Positions 1-8,777 of a stretch of 64,000 bases of DNA are shown here, in pieces. A model generated the notes under the pieces. The model made no database searches and was not told where the DNA came from. It saw only the letters and a list, made by a program, of their open reading frames with translations. Position numbers and translations under genes: made by a program. Source of the DNA: Variovorax sp. HW608 (GTDB taxonomy: Bacteria > Pseudomonadota > Gammaproteobacteria > Burkholderiales > Burkholderiaceae_C); NCBI RefSeq assembly GCF_900090195.1, contig NZ_LT607803.1, positions 496,001 through 560,000 on the forward strand, read 5' to 3'. Position 1 is the stretch's first letter, and each line of letters opens with the position of its first letter.

Positions 1-525
1 ACCGCGCGCGCAGCCGCGCCTCATTTCAAGAGCGAAGGGCGCGGCGCCTACGTGCATATGACGTCCACCTCGGGCCTGATCGGCAACTTCGGCCAGGCGA
101 ACTACTGCGCTGCCAAGATGGGCGTCGTCGGCCTGTCCAAAGCCATTGCCCTGGACATGGAGCGTTTCGGTGTGCGCTCCAACTGCATCGCACCTTTCGC
201 GTTCACGCGCATGGTCAATACGATCCCGACCGACACGCCCGAAGGCGCGGAGCGAATGAAGATCAACCAGCGTCTCGAGGCCGCCAAGATCGCACCCTTC
301 ACCTGCGCGCTCCTCACGGATGAGGCCAAGAGTGTCACTGGGCAGATCTTTGGTGTGCGCAACAACGAAATCTATTTGTTCTCGCAGCCGCGCCCGATCC
401 GCACAGCGCATCGCGGCGAAGGCTGGACGGTCGATGCCTGTCTGGAGGTCGCGATCCCCATGATGACGCCTTCGTTCTACCCGCTCGACAAGTCTCGCGA
501 CGTGTTCAGCTGGGACCCAGTCTGA
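1..525 (+). CDS. SDR family oxidoreductase, 5' end outside window
   Basis: Frame 1 is open from the first base, so this is the last 174 residues of a longer protein. It keeps the short-chain dehydrogenase active site: the Ser region STSGLIGNFGQ and the catalytic pair in NYCAAK, followed by the usual MERFGVRSNCIAPFAFTRM. The GNFGQANY...AAK block resembles the SDR half of peroxisomal-type multifunctional enzyme 2, so a 3-hydroxyacyl-CoA dehydrogenase role is likely. The NAD(P)-binding Gly motif lies upstream of the window. A MarR gene follows 73 bases downstream on the same strand. SDR membership is certain; the substrate is inferred from the surrounding acyl-CoA genes. Confidence 0.9.
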   Translation, partial: TARAAAPHFKSEGRGAYVHMTSTSGLIGNFGQANYCAAKMGVVGLSKAIALDMERFGVRSNCIAPFAFTRMVNTIPTDTPEGAERMKINQRLEAAKIAPFTCALLTDEAKSVTGQIFGVRNNEIYLFSQPRPIRTAHRGEGWTVDACLEVAIPMMTPSFYPLDKSRDVFSWDPV

Positions 526-598
526 GTTCCTGTGCTCCGGCGGGCCGGGTTGGTTGGCCGCTAGCACAAATTAAGAAAGCTGCTATATCTTCAGATTC

Positions 599-1141
599 AT
601 GAGTACGCCAACCAGATCCCGGTCTTCTACTTCCCGCAACGCATCGCCGCGGGCGACTGCACGCCACCGGGCGCCCAAGATGGCAGAGTCGGACAACTGG
701 GATGCGCGCCTGGGCTTCCTGATGCACGACGTTTCGAGGCTGCGCCGCAGCGTCTTCGACGATTTCATGCGACCTGCGGGACTGACCCGGTCCCAGTGGT
801 GGATCATTGCCCATTTGTCTCGCCACGACGGCATGATCCAGAGCGACCTGGCCAACGTGCTGGACCTGGGAAAGGCGGCGCTTGGCGGTTTGCTCGACCG
901 TCTGGAGGCATCCCAGTTCATTGAGCGCCGGCCCGATGCGACTGATCGCCGGGTCAAGCGCATCTACCTGACGGGCAATGGCTCGCAGACCGTCCAAGAC
1001 ATGGTGGTCAAGAGCCATGAGATGAGTGAGCGCATCCTGAACGGCCTGAGCATCGAGGCGCGTCGTGCGCTCGTTGAGAATCTGGCGATCGTCAAGGCCA
1101 ATCTGCTGGCGCTGCGCGCCGAAGCCGGCGAGCACGGCTAG
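599..1141 (+). CDS. MarR family transcriptional regulator
   Basis: This 180-residue winged-helix regulator has the MarR core GLTRSQWWIIAHLSRHDG, the recognition region LANVLDLGKAALGGLLDRLE and the wing RRPDATDRRVKRIYL. About 30 basic, Ser/Thr/Ala-rich residues precede the core. The block [18 protein letters not shown] recurs almost unchanged in two other MarR proteins of the window (45354-45866 and 51767-52546), so the three are paralogues. MarR proteins of this kind often sense CoA thioesters of aromatic or alicyclic acids. It is a candidate reader of the palindromic operators found in nearby promoters. I saw no clear copy of that operator upstream of its own start. Confidence 0.92.
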   Translation: MSTPTRSRSSTSRNASPRATARHRAPKMAESDNWDARLGFLMHDVSRLRRSVFDDFMRPAGLTRSQWWIIAHLSRHDGMIQSDLANVLDLGKAALGGLLDRLEASQFIERRPDATDRRVKRIYLTGNGSQTVQDMVVKSHEMSERILNGLSIEARRALVENLAIVKANLLALRAEAGEHG

Positions 1142-1246
1142 GACTTCATCGTCCGCGCTTGGCGGCCGGCAGTCGTTCGGGCCGCAACGCGCTTGACGGC
1201 GCTGCTGCCAATAACAGGTTCCAGTCTGACCAGTGCGCGTCCCCTG

Positions 1247-2254
1247 TCAGGCCTTGTGACGCTTCGCCCAACAAACGCCCAGTTGCCGGATGGCACCCGC
1301 GATGCCTTGTGGCAAGACGCGAATGAAGATGACGAGCATCAGCCCATAGATGGCCCAGGGGGCCGCCTTCGAAACCTTCTCGGCCATGCTGGGGACGAAG
1401 TGGATGAACAACGCGCCCCAAACGGGTCCCCACATGGACGCGAGCCCGCCTGCGACAACGCCGACCAGCAGCGAGACGGACAGGAACATGGTGAAGCTGT
1501 CGGGGCCGACGAACTGGATGGCCATGCCCGCCAGCGCCCCCGCGATGCCCGTGTAGGCCGCGGAAACAGCGAATGCGGCGGTCTTGATCCGGGCATTGTG
1601 AATTCCCATGGCAGTGGCTGCGACAGGTTGGTCGCGCACGGCCTGCAGTGCCAGGCCGATGCGGCCGTGCAGCAGGTTCCATCCCAGGAGGAACAGCACA
1701 AGCGTGACGATCAGCACGACGACATAGAACCATTGGTCGGCATCGAGAGGCAGGCCTGCTGGCGCGTCGGCGCGGATGAGCGAGATGCCCTGCACGCCGC
1801 CGGTCCAAGGCTCGAAGCCCTTGAACTTCAACAACTGCGGTGTAGCCACGCCGAGTGCAAAGGTCGCCAGGGCCAGATAGAGGCCATCGAGCTTGAGCGC
1901 CGGCAGACCAAAAAGGTAGCCGACGACGGCGCACACGAGGCCGGCCAAGGGGATGCAGGCCCAATAGGGCCAGCCGGCCTGATCCATCAGGATCGCTGCA
2001 GTGTAGGCACCGACGGCAAAGAACGCGCCATGGCCGAGGGAAATCTGTCCGTTGTAGCCGGTAAGAATGTTCAGCCCAAGCAGCGCGACGGCATAGATCA
2101 TCACCATCGCGACCTGAAACAACTGGTAGCCCGTGGCGAAGAAGGGCACAGCCACCAGCGCGGCAAACGCCACGCCAAGGGCCAGCGGCTGGATGCCCGG
2201 CCGGCGGCCAGCGGGAGTTTCCACGGAGGGGGTTAGGAGGGGAGCGGCTTGCAT
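1247..2254 (-). CDS. livM: Branched-chain amino acid-type ABC transporter permease (LivM-like)
   Basis: This 335-residue inner-membrane permease has about nine hydrophobic segments and the LivM signatures LNILTGYNGQISLGHGAFFAVGAY near residues 60-80 and the EAA-like loop with ALQAVRDQPVAATAMG. The ATG at 2254 starts 8 bases after the stop of the upstream permease gene. The frame stays open further 5' but runs into that gene, so this start is preferred. It is the last gene of a four-gene operon (ATPase, ATPase, permease, permease). In this context HAAT-family transporters commonly import aromatic or other organic acids, so the operon probably takes up the acid degraded by the neighbouring enzymes. 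Confidence 0.9.
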   Translation of the reverse strand: MQAAPLLTPSVETPAGRRPGIQPLALGVAFAALVAVPFFATGYQLFQVAMVMIYAVALLGLNILTGYNGQISLGHGAFFAVGAYTAAILMDQAGWPYWACIPLAGLVCAVVGYLFGLPALKLDGLYLALATFALGVATPQLLKFKGFEPWTGGVQGISLIRADAPAGLPLDADQWFYVVVLIVTLVLFLLGWNLLHGRIGLALQAVRDQPVAATAMGIHNARIKTAAFAVSAAYTGIAGALAGMAIQFVGPDSFTMFLSVSLLVGVVAGGLASMWGPVWGALFIHFVPSMAEKVSKAAPWAIYGLMLVIFIRVLPQGIAGAIRQLGVCWAKRHKA

Positions 2255-2262
2255 GGCATCCT

Positions 2263-3132
2263 TTACACGCGGGAGACATGGCGCTGGCCGAACAGCCCGA
2301 CGGGCCGCACGGTCAGCACGGTCACGATCAGGACCAGGGCGAGGGTGAGCTTGAGCTCGTTGCCGATGAGGAAGGCACCGGCGAGGTTCTCCAGCACCCC
2401 CACGAGCAGTCCCCCGATCACGGCCCCGCCCGGACTGGAGATGCCGCCCAGCAGCGCGCCCGCAAAGGCGTAGACGAGCACGCTCATCATCATGTTCGGG
2501 TCCAGGAAGGTCACCGGCGCCACGAGCATCCCTGCGATGGCGCCGATCGTGCTTGCCAGTGCCCAGCCCAGGCCCAGTACGCCGCCGACGCGAATGCCGA
2601 CCAGGGAACTGGATTCGGGGTTCTGCGCCACTGCGCGCATGGCCAGGCCGGCCTTGGTGAATCGGAAGAAGCAGAACAACAGCACCAGCATGACCATCGT
2701 GATGGCCAAAGTGCCGAGCTGGTGGGCCGACAACAGGCCACCGGCGATGCCGCGACTGGGAAAGGGGCTTGGAAACGACTGTACGGAGTGGCCGAAGAGC
2801 AGGCCTGCGAGGCTGTTGAAGATGACCAGCAGGCCGACGAAGACGATGACCAGAGCCAGCACCGGCGCGTCGGCCATGGGTCGAACGACGACCCGTTCGA
2901 CGAACGCCCCGAGCACGAAGCCGAATACCGTTGTGAGCACGAAGCTGCCCCAGTAGGGCACTCCCGCCTCGATCAGCGCCCATGCCACGTAGGTGCTGAA
3001 CATCGCCATCTCGCCCTGGGCGAAGTTCACGTGATGCGTGGTCTGATAGATCATCACGAGGGCCAGCGCCACGATGGCGTAGATGCCGCCCGTGGCCAGG
3101 CCCGAGAAGGCTTGTTGCAGTAAATCATGCAT
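2263..3132 (-). CDS. livH: Branched-chain amino acid-type ABC transporter permease (LivH-like)
   Basis: This 289-residue permease starts GLATGGIYAIVALALVMIY and carries the LivH hallmarks VNFAQGEMAMFSTYVAW near residue 40, MRAVAQNPESSSLVGI in the cytoplasmic loop and AGALLGGISSPGGAVIGG near the C terminus. Eight or so membrane spans are visible. It is the partner permease of the gene at 1247-2254, from which it is separated by 8 bases, and lies 9 bases after the LivF-type ATPase gene. Length and motif order are normal for the family. Substrate cannot be read from the sequence. Confidence 0.92.
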   Translation of the reverse strand: MHDLLQQAFSGLATGGIYAIVALALVMIYQTTHHVNFAQGEMAMFSTYVAWALIEAGVPYWGSFVLTTVFGFVLGAFVERVVVRPMADAPVLALVIVFVGLLVIFNSLAGLLFGHSVQSFPSPFPSRGIAGGLLSAHQLGTLAITMVMLVLLFCFFRFTKAGLAMRAVAQNPESSSLVGIRVGGVLGLGWALASTIGAIAGMLVAPVTFLDPNMMMSVLVYAFAGALLGGISSPGGAVIGGLLVGVLENLAGAFLIGNELKLTLALVLIVTVLTVRPVGLFGQRHVSRV

Positions 3133-3141
3133 GGGGTTCTC

Positions 3142-3858
3142 TCAGTAGCCCAGGTAGGCGCGGCGGATGGTGTCGTCCTTCTTCAGGTCTTCGGCAGAGC
3201 CGCTCAGAACCAGCCGACCGGTCTCAAGCAGGCAGGCCTGGTCGGCCAGTTCCAGTGCAAGGCTGGCGTTCTGCTCGACCAGCAAAATGGCCACGCCATC
3301 GCTGACGTTGATCTGGCGAAGGATGGCGAAGATGTCGCGCACCACCATGGGTGCGAGGCCGAACGAAGGTTCGTCCAGCAGCAGCAGCCGGGGTCGCAGC
3401 ATGAGGGCGCGCGCAATCGCCAACATCTGCTGCTCGCCGCCGCTGAGCGTGCCGGCGTGCTGGGAGCGGCGCTCCTTCAGCCGCGGAAAGTGGCTGTACA
3501 TGCGCTCGATGTCCGCGGCCACCGCCGCCGTATCCCGGCGGGTGTAGGCGCCCAGGTGGAGGTTCTCCTCGGTGGTCAGATGCGCGAAAGTGCCGCGTCC
3601 GTCGGGCACGTGCGCCACGCCCAGGCGGACGATTTCCGCGGTGCGGCGGTTGATGAGTTCGGCGCCATCGAGCTGGATGGTCCCGCTGGCGCGCACCCGC
3701 ATGCCGCACAGGGCGCGCAGGGTCGTGGTCTTGCCGGATCCGTTGGCCCCCAGCAAAGCCATGATCGAACCCTTGTTGAGCGAGAAGGACATGCCGTTGA
3801 TCACGCGCGTGTTCCCGTAGGCCGCGTGCAGGTTCTCGACCGTCAGCCAGCCGCTCAC
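3142..3858 (-). CDS. livF: ABC transporter ATP-binding protein (LivF-like)
   Basis: This 238-residue nucleotide-binding protein has Walker A GANGSGKTTT near residue 38, signature LSGGEQQMLAIARAL near 135 and Walker B LLLLDEPSFGLAP near 157. The H-loop position falls in LVEQNASLAL, with Gln-Asn as in LivF proteins. The DGRGTFAHLTTEENL segment is also typical of LivF. The start is GTG, overlapping the stop of the upstream LivG-type gene by four bases (GTGA), which implies translational coupling. It works with the neighbouring ATPase and two permeases in an uptake transporter. Confidence 0.93.
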   Translation of the reverse strand: MSGWLTVENLHAAYGNTRVINGMSFSLNKGSIMALLGANGSGKTTTLRALCGMRVRASGTIQLDGAELINRRTAEIVRLGVAHVPDGRGTFAHLTTEENLHLGAYTRRDTAAVAADIERMYSHFPRLKERRSQHAGTLSGGEQQMLAIARALMLRPRLLLLDEPSFGLAPMVVRDIFAILRQINVSDGVAILLVEQNASLALELADQACLLETGRLVLSGSAEDLKKDDTIRRAYLGY

Positions 3859-4664
3859 GCCGCCTCCCCGCCCAGATAGGCTGCCACGACAGCAGGGTCG
3901 CCGGCCACCGTCTGAGGGGCGCCTTGAGCCAGCACCCGTCCGAAGTTCAGCGCAATCAGGTGATCGGAGATGCTCATGACCAGCCCCATGTGATGCTCGA
4001 CGAGCAAGACGGTGATCTTCAGTGTGTCGCGGACATGTCGGATGAGTTCGCCAAGGCGCCCCACTTCCTCGTGGTTAAGGCCACAGGCAGGCTCGTCCAG
4101 CAGCAGCAAAGTCGGTTCGCCGGCCAAGGCTCGCCCCAGTTCCACACGCTTCTGCGTACCGAAGGGAAGATCCGAAACGCGCTCGTTCACCACCGACTCC
4201 AGTTGCAGGAATTCGATGAGCGCGTGCGCCTGTCGTTGTGTCTGGGCGCGCTCGTCGCGAACGAAAGGCAACCGCAGGGCGTTGGCGACGAAACCGCCGC
4301 GCGAACGGCAGTGGCGTCCGATTCGAATGTTGTCGAGCACCGAGAGCGAGCGAAACAGGGCGAGGTTCTGAAAGGTGCGACCAATGCCGAGTTGGGCCAC
4401 ACGGTGGGGCGCCACGCTGGTGATTCGCTCGCCGCGAAACTCGATCTCGCCGCTCGATGGCTCATACAGGCGCGACAAGCAGTTGAAGAGCGATGTCTTG
4501 CCGGCGCCATTGGGACCGATCAGGCCGCAGATGCTTCCGGTCGGCACGTCGAAACATACTTCACGCAGGGCATGGATCCCCCCGAAACGCAACGACAAGT
4601 CCCTCACCGACAGCAGGGGAGTGGTGCGGTGGATGCTGCCGGGTGCAGCAATCGGTCCTGTCAC
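3855..4664 (-). CDS. livG: ABC transporter ATP-binding protein (LivG-like)
   Basis: This ATPase carries Walker A GPNGAGKTSLFN, a signature region reading SDLPFGTQKRVELGRAL (a degenerate LSxGxQ, as often in LivG), Walker B TLLLLDEPACGLN and H-loop LLVEHHMGLVMSI. The frame is open to a TTG at 4679. A GTG at 4664 is preferred because GGAG (4672-4675 on the minus strand) lies seven bases before it; this gives 269 residues. It heads the liv-type operon. Its promoter region carries two palindromic operator-like sites (4679-4697 and 4790-4807), shared with the divergent acyl-CoA dehydrogenase operon. Confidence 0.9.
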   Translation of the reverse strand: MTGPIAAPGSIHRTTPLLSVRDLSLRFGGIHALREVCFDVPTGSICGLIGPNGAGKTSLFNCLSRLYEPSSGEIEFRGERITSVAPHRVAQLGIGRTFQNLALFRSLSVLDNIRIGRHCRSRGGFVANALRLPFVRDERAQTQRQAHALIEFLQLESVVNERVSDLPFGTQKRVELGRALAGEPTLLLLDEPACGLNHEEVGRLGELIRHVRDTLKITVLLVEHHMGLVMSISDHLIALNFGRVLAQGAPQTVAGDPAVVAAYLGGEAA

Positions 4665-4678
4665 GATGGTGCTCCGCA

Positions 4679-4697
4679 ATATGGTATGCAGCCATAT
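4679..4697. promoter_or_regulatory. Palindromic operator-like site A (liv operon/ACAD divergent promoter)
   Basis: ATATGG and CCATAT form six-base inverted arms around the spacer TATGCAG. The site abuts the start region of the LivG-type gene and resembles sites at eight or more other promoters here. The reader is inferred to be a MarR-type regulator. Confidence 0.6.
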
Positions 4698-4789
4698 GAT
4701 AATGACTCAATATGAGTAATGGCTGCCAAAGCCTGCCAGTGTTTACCCTTGGCCATGCACCGCCGATTCCCGGCACCATTGCGTTCATG

Positions 4790-4807
4790 TTGTATGCTAC
4801 CGTACAA
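4790..4807. promoter_or_regulatory. Palindromic operator-like site B
   Basis: TTGTATGCTACCGTACAA has five-base inverted arms (TTGTA/TACAA) and contains the GTATGCTA half-site seen at 15471 and 45113. It lies 35 bases upstream of the acyl-CoA dehydrogenase start at 4843, where it could block or overlap the promoter. Confidence 0.6.
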
Positions 4808-4842
4808 TATGTTTACATCACGAATTGATCAGGAGCGTTAGT

Positions 4843-6009
4843 TTGAATTTCGATCTCACCGAAGATCAGCGAGCGATTCAACATGCCGTCGGCGACATCT
4901 GTGCTGCGTTCGATGACGAGTACTGGCTGAAGAAGGATCGTGAAGGCGGGTTCCCCGACGATTTCTACGGCGCCATGGCGTCCGCGGGATGGCTGGGCGT
5001 GGCCATGCCACAGGAGTACGGAGGTGCAGGCCTGGGCATCTTGGAGGCGACGCTGATGATGGAGGCCGTCTCGGGTTCGGGTGCGGGGCTCTCGGGTGCG
5101 TCGGCCATTCACATGAATGTGTTTGGTCTGCATCCGGTCGTCGTGCATGGCAATGACGAGCAAAAGCGCCGCTGGCTGCCGCCCATCATCAATGGCGAGG
5201 TGAAGGCCTGTTTTGGCGTGACCGAGCCGAACACGGGGCTGAACACGCTGCGGTTGAAGACCATGGCGGTGCGCAAGGGCGACCGCTATGTGGTCAATGG
5301 CCAGAAGATCTGGATTTCCACGGCGCAGGTCGCGCACAAGATCCTGCTGCTCGCGCGCACCACGCCCATCGAGGAGGTGAAGTCCTCCACGCATGGCCTG
5401 AGCCTGTTCTACACTGACCTGGACCGCAGCCGCATCGAGGTGCGGGAGATCGAGAAGCTCGGGCGCAAGGCCGTCGACTCGAACCAACTGTTTATCGACA
5501 ACCTGGAGATTCCGGCCGAAGACCTGATCGGCGAGGAGGGTCGCGGATTCGAATACATCCTGCATGGCCTGAATCCGGAACGCTGCCTGCTGGCGGCCGA
5601 GGCGACCGGGCTTGGGCGGGCGGCGCTGCGGCGCGCCGCGCGCTATGCCGGCGAGCGCATCGTGTTCGACCGCCCGATCGGCAAGAACCAGGGCATCCAG
5701 CATCCCCTGGCCGAGCGCTGGGTGGAGCTGGAGGCGGCCGAACTTCTGTACCGGCGCGCCGCGTGGCTGTACGACCAGGGCCGCAACTGCGGCGCCGAGG
5801 CCAATGCCGCCAAGTTCTTCTGCGCGGAAGCGGGCTTTCGAGCAGCCGAGACGGCCGTTCTCACACACGGTGGCATGGGCTACGCCAAGGAGTACCACGT
5901 CGAGCGGTACTTCCGTGAGGCGATGCTGCCGCGCCTGGCCCCGGTATCGATCCAGCTGATCCTCTCGTTCATTGCGGAGAAGATCCTGAATCTCCCCAAG
6001 TCGTACTGA
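4843..6009 (+). CDS. Acyl-CoA dehydrogenase
   Basis: This 388-residue FAD enzyme introduces a 2,3-double bond into an acyl-CoA. Seen are ACFGVTEPNTGLNT and WISTAQVAHKILLLAR (FAD/substrate loops), LGRKAVDSNQLF, and GGMGYAKEYHVERYFREA near the C terminus. The MCAD-type glutamate region (EGT) is replaced by APVS. A Glu in LNPERCLLAAE occupies the position used by isovaleryl- and long-chain-type enzymes, so the active-site base is probably there. The TTG at 4843 is chosen because AGGAGCG (4831-4837) sits five bases before it and the protein then starts with the usual NFDLTEDQ. Two SDR genes follow in the same operon. Confidence 0.9.
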   Translation: MNFDLTEDQRAIQHAVGDICAAFDDEYWLKKDREGGFPDDFYGAMASAGWLGVAMPQEYGGAGLGILEATLMMEAVSGSGAGLSGASAIHMNVFGLHPVVVHGNDEQKRRWLPPIINGEVKACFGVTEPNTGLNTLRLKTMAVRKGDRYVVNGQKIWISTAQVAHKILLLARTTPIEEVKSSTHGLSLFYTDLDRSRIEVREIEKLGRKAVDSNQLFIDNLEIPAEDLIGEEGRGFEYILHGLNPERCLLAAEATGLGRAALRRAARYAGERIVFDRPIGKNQGIQHPLAERWVELEAAELLYRRAAWLYDQGRNCGAEANAAKFFCAEAGFRAAETAVLTHGGMGYAKEYHVERYFREAMLPRLAPVSIQLILSFIAEKILNLPKSY

Positions 6010-6028
6010 ACCTTGAAGGCGCAATTCC

Positions 6029-6799
6029 ATGCAAGAACTGATTGATCTGGAAGGCGTGGCCTTCGTCGCTGGCGGTAGCGGTGGCATCGGCCGTGCGATT
6101 TGCGTTGCGCTCGCGCGCGGCGGCTCGGATGTGGTGTTCAGCTACCGCAGCAACGCGGAAGCGGCCGAGGCCCTGGTGGGCGACATCCGGGCGCTAGGCC
6201 GCCGCGCGACGGCCGTGCGGTTGGATCTTCGCGACGCGCAGGCAGTAGAGAGCGCGGCCAACGCCGCCGTGCGCGACCATGGCCGCATTCATTCGGTCGT
6301 CTACGCGGCGGGTCCGCAATTGCACATGCAGCGCATTGCGGAGCTGACTCCGCGCACCTGGTCCGAGACGATGGCGGCCGACGTGGAGGGCTGCTTCAAC
6401 CTCGTGCATGCGACGCTGCCGCTCCTCAAGGCGGCGGGTGGCGGCAGCTATGTGGCCGTGATCACGGCCGCGGTGGAACGGGTGCCCGCACGCGACATCC
6501 TCTCGGCCGCGCCCAAGGCGGCGATCGAGATGCTGCTGCGCGGCGTGGCCAAGGAGGAGGGACGTGCCGGCATTCGCGCCAACTCCGTGGGCCCGGGCTG
6601 GATCGATGCGGGCCTGGGCCATGCCGTGCTGACCGAGGAGCTGAGCGCCGAGCAGGTCGACGCCATCCGCCGAGCCATTCCGTTGCGACGCATCGGCAAG
6701 CCCGAAGAGGTGGCGGAGGCCGTGAGCTTCCTGCTGTCGCCAAGGGCGGCCTTCATCACCGGCCAGACCCTGGCCGTGGACGGCGGCATGCAAATCTGA
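6029..6799 (+). CDS. SDR family protein lacking the catalytic Tyr
   Basis: This 256-residue Rossmann protein has a cofactor motif [16 protein letters not shown] in place of NNAG, and a normal SDR C terminus ([26 protein letters not shown]). Where the catalytic YxxxK should be it reads [13 protein letters not shown], so the Tyr is absent, and the Ser region reads VITAAVER. No Tyr occurs at the alternative position used by dienoyl-CoA reductases either. It may be a non-catalytic partner or use another residue. It sits between an acyl-CoA dehydrogenase and an intact SDR, 19 and 30 bases away, in one operon. Confidence 0.85.
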   Translation: MQELIDLEGVAFVAGGSGGIGRAICVALARGGSDVVFSYRSNAEAAEALVGDIRALGRRATAVRLDLRDAQAVESAANAAVRDHGRIHSVVYAAGPQLHMQRIAELTPRTWSETMAADVEGCFNLVHATLPLLKAAGGGSYVAVITAAVERVPARDILSAAPKAAIEMLLRGVAKEEGRAGIRANSVGPGWIDAGLGHAVLTEELSAEQVDAIRRAIPLRRIGKPEEVAEAVSFLLSPRAAFITGQTLAVDGGMQI

Positions 6800-6829
6800 A
6801 GATGAACTGAGACAAGGAGTCAAAGAGAA

Positions 6830-7729
6830 ATGAAACTTTGCGAAGGACGCATTGCCATCGTGACCGGCGCTGGCCGAGGGCTGGGCCGTGCCCACGCGCT
6901 GATGCTCGCGCGCCACGGCGCCAGGGTGGTCGTCAACGACCTGGGCAGCGCCGCGGACGGGACGGGTGACGACGTCACACCGGCCGAAGAAGTGGTCGCC
7001 GAAATCCGCGCCGCGGGCGGCGAGGCGGTGATCGATACCCACAACGTTGCGAACTGGGAAGGCGCAAAGGCGCTCGTCGATGCCGCGGTGAATGCCTTCG
7101 GCGGCCTGGACATTGTCGTCAACAATGCCGGCATCTTGCGCGACCGCATGCTCATCAACATGACCGAGCAGGAATGGGATGCGGTGATCAACGTGCACCT
7201 CAAGGGCACATTCGCACCCACGCACCATGCAGCGAACTACTGGCGCCAGCAGCAGAAGGCAGGCAAGAAGGTCGATGCGCGCGTGATCAACACGTCCTCG
7301 CATTCGGGCCTGTTCTGCAACATGGGTCAAGCCAACTACGCGGCTGCCAAGGCTGGCATCGCGAGCTTCTCGCTGGTGGCGGCGCGTGAATTGCAACGTT
7401 ACGGCGTGACGGTCAATGCCATCGCACCGCGAGCGGAAACGCGCATGACCCAGGGATTGAGGGAGTGGACCCCCGAGCAATTGGAGCGCCGCGATCCCGA
7501 ATGGATTGCCGCGCTGGTGACTTGGCTGGCCAGCGCCGAGGCCGCCGGCATCAGTGGTCGCGTGTTCGAGGCCTGGGGCTATGGCTATACGGTAGCCGAG
7601 AGCTGGCAGCACGGCCCGATTACCGCGGCGTCGAAGGATCCGTCCGAACTGGGGCCTCAGATCGAGCAGATCGTGCGCTTTGCCCGGCGCAACGCCGGCA
7701 TCGACCGCGATACCTGGCTCGACCTGTAA
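6830..7729 (+). CDS. SDR, 3-hydroxyacyl-CoA dehydrogenase-like (MFE-2 N-domain type)
   Basis: This 299-residue SDR has TGAGRGLGRAHALMLARHG, then the insertion VNDLGSAADGTGDDVTPAEE seen in the dehydrogenase half of peroxisomal multifunctional enzyme 2. NNAGILRDRMLINM, NTSSHSGLFCNMGQANYAAAK (intact Ser, Tyr, Lys) and VNAIAPRAETRM follow. It most likely oxidises a (3R)-hydroxyacyl-CoA with NAD+. The matching hydratase-2 half is encoded separately at 24624-25481. AAGGAG at 6814-6819 precedes the ATG. The family assignment is strong; the chain-length or ring preference is unknown. Confidence 0.9.
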   Translation: MKLCEGRIAIVTGAGRGLGRAHALMLARHGARVVVNDLGSAADGTGDDVTPAEEVVAEIRAAGGEAVIDTHNVANWEGAKALVDAAVNAFGGLDIVVNNAGILRDRMLINMTEQEWDAVINVHLKGTFAPTHHAANYWRQQQKAGKKVDARVINTSSHSGLFCNMGQANYAAAKAGIASFSLVAARELQRYGVTVNAIAPRAETRMTQGLREWTPEQLERRDPEWIAALVTWLASAEAAGISGRVFEAWGYGYTVAESWQHGPITAASKDPSELGPQIEQIVRFARRNAGIDRDTWLDL

Positions 7730-7766
7730 CCGGCGCCGTGAGCGGGCCGGACGTGGAGATGAATCC

Positions 7767-8777
7767 ATGAACGACAACGTATTCCGGGAAGAGTCCCGGG
7801 CGGTGCTATCCCGCCGCACGGCCATTGCAGCGCTGAGCGCGCCACTGTGGCCTGGCGTGGCGCGCGCCGCCGACTTTCCCGCGCGGCCGCTGAAGATCGT
7901 GGTCCCGTTCACCCCTGGGGGGGTGGGGGATATCTTTGCCCGGCTGGCGGGAGACGTCATGGCCAAGGATCTGGGGCAGCCCGTGGTGGTGGAGAACAAG
8001 GCCGGTGCGAACCAGATGCTCGCCGCCTCCGCGGTGACCCATGCCGCGCCCGACGGCCTCACGCTCTACCAGGCGACCAGCACGGCGATCCTGAACCCGT
8101 TGCTGTTCAAGAAACTCGCCTACGACCCCCAGGCACTGAAGCCGCTGTGGATCGGGCTGGAAACGCCGTTGATCTTCATCGTCAACCCGAAGGTTCCCGC
8201 CAGCAACCTGGCCGAGTTCGTCGCCTACGCCCGGTCGAACCGCGGCAAGCTCAACTATTCGTCCATCGGCGCGGGCAATGTCCTGCATCTGGCGATGGAG
8301 AAGCTCAAGGCGAGCGCAGGCATCGAAATCACGCACGTGCCGTACGCAGGCCGCTCCGGCGATGCGATCAATGCGGTCGTGGCGGGCGATGTGCAGATCA
8401 TGGCCACGATCGTCGGTCAAGCGGTGCCGCTGGTGCAGGCGGGCAGGCTGCGTGCCCTGGCCGTGACTTCCGCGCAGCGACTGGCGGCGATGCCGGACGT
8501 GGCGACCGTGACCGAGTCGGGATTTGCCGATCTCGCGGTAGCCTCGTGGTATGGCTTGTACGTCCATGCGGCCACACCCGACGACATGGCGCAACGGTTG
8601 CGTGAGGCCGCCGACAAGGCGCTGGGTGATGCGCACTTCCGCCAGACCTTCATCTCCACCGGCGCGGTCATTCCACCGGTGCGCAGCGGCGCCGAGGTGC
8701 GCCGCTACGTGGAAGACAACACGCGCTACTGGGCGGATCTCATCCGCGAACAGAAACTCACGCTGAGCATGGAATGA
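7767..8777 (+). CDS. Bug family tripartite tricarboxylate transporter solute-binding protein
   Basis: This 336-residue periplasmic binding protein starts with a Tat-like leader: SRRTAIAALSAPLWPGVARA, with twin Arg and a likely cut after ARA. The Bug signatures follow: PLKIVVPFTPGGVGDIFAR, GQPVVVENKAGANQMLAA, APDGLTLYQ and ITHVPYAGRSGDAINAVVAGDVQI. The ATG at 7767 has GGAG (7756-7759) before it. No TctA/TctB membrane partner is present in the window, which is common for Bug proteins in Burkholderiales. It lies in an operon of acyl-CoA enzymes and overlaps the next gene by ATGA, so it may capture the pathway substrate or act as a sensor. Confidence 0.9.
   Translation: MNDNVFREESRAVLSRRTAIAALSAPLWPGVARAADFPARPLKIVVPFTPGGVGDIFARLAGDVMAKDLGQPVVVENKAGANQMLAASAVTHAAPDGLTLYQATSTAILNPLLFKKLAYDPQALKPLWIGLETPLIFIVNPKVPASNLAEFVAYARSNRGKLNYSSIGAGNVLHLAMEKLKASAGIEITHVPYAGRSGDAINAVVAGDVQIMATIVGQAVPLVQAGRLRALAVTSAQRLAAMPDVATVTESGFADLAVASWYGLYVHAATPDDMAQRLREAADKALGDAHFRQTFISTGAVIPPVRSGAEVRRYVEDNTRYWADLIREQKLTLSME

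Noticed and set aside
541..598. An operator of the palindromic family before the first MarR gene
   Set aside because: TGCTATATCTTCAGA is AT-rich but has no inverted arms comparable with the other sites.
6194..8062. A 622-residue minus-strand open frame opposite two SDR genes and a Bug gene
   Set aside because: The plus-strand genes carry full motifs; the opposite frame does not.
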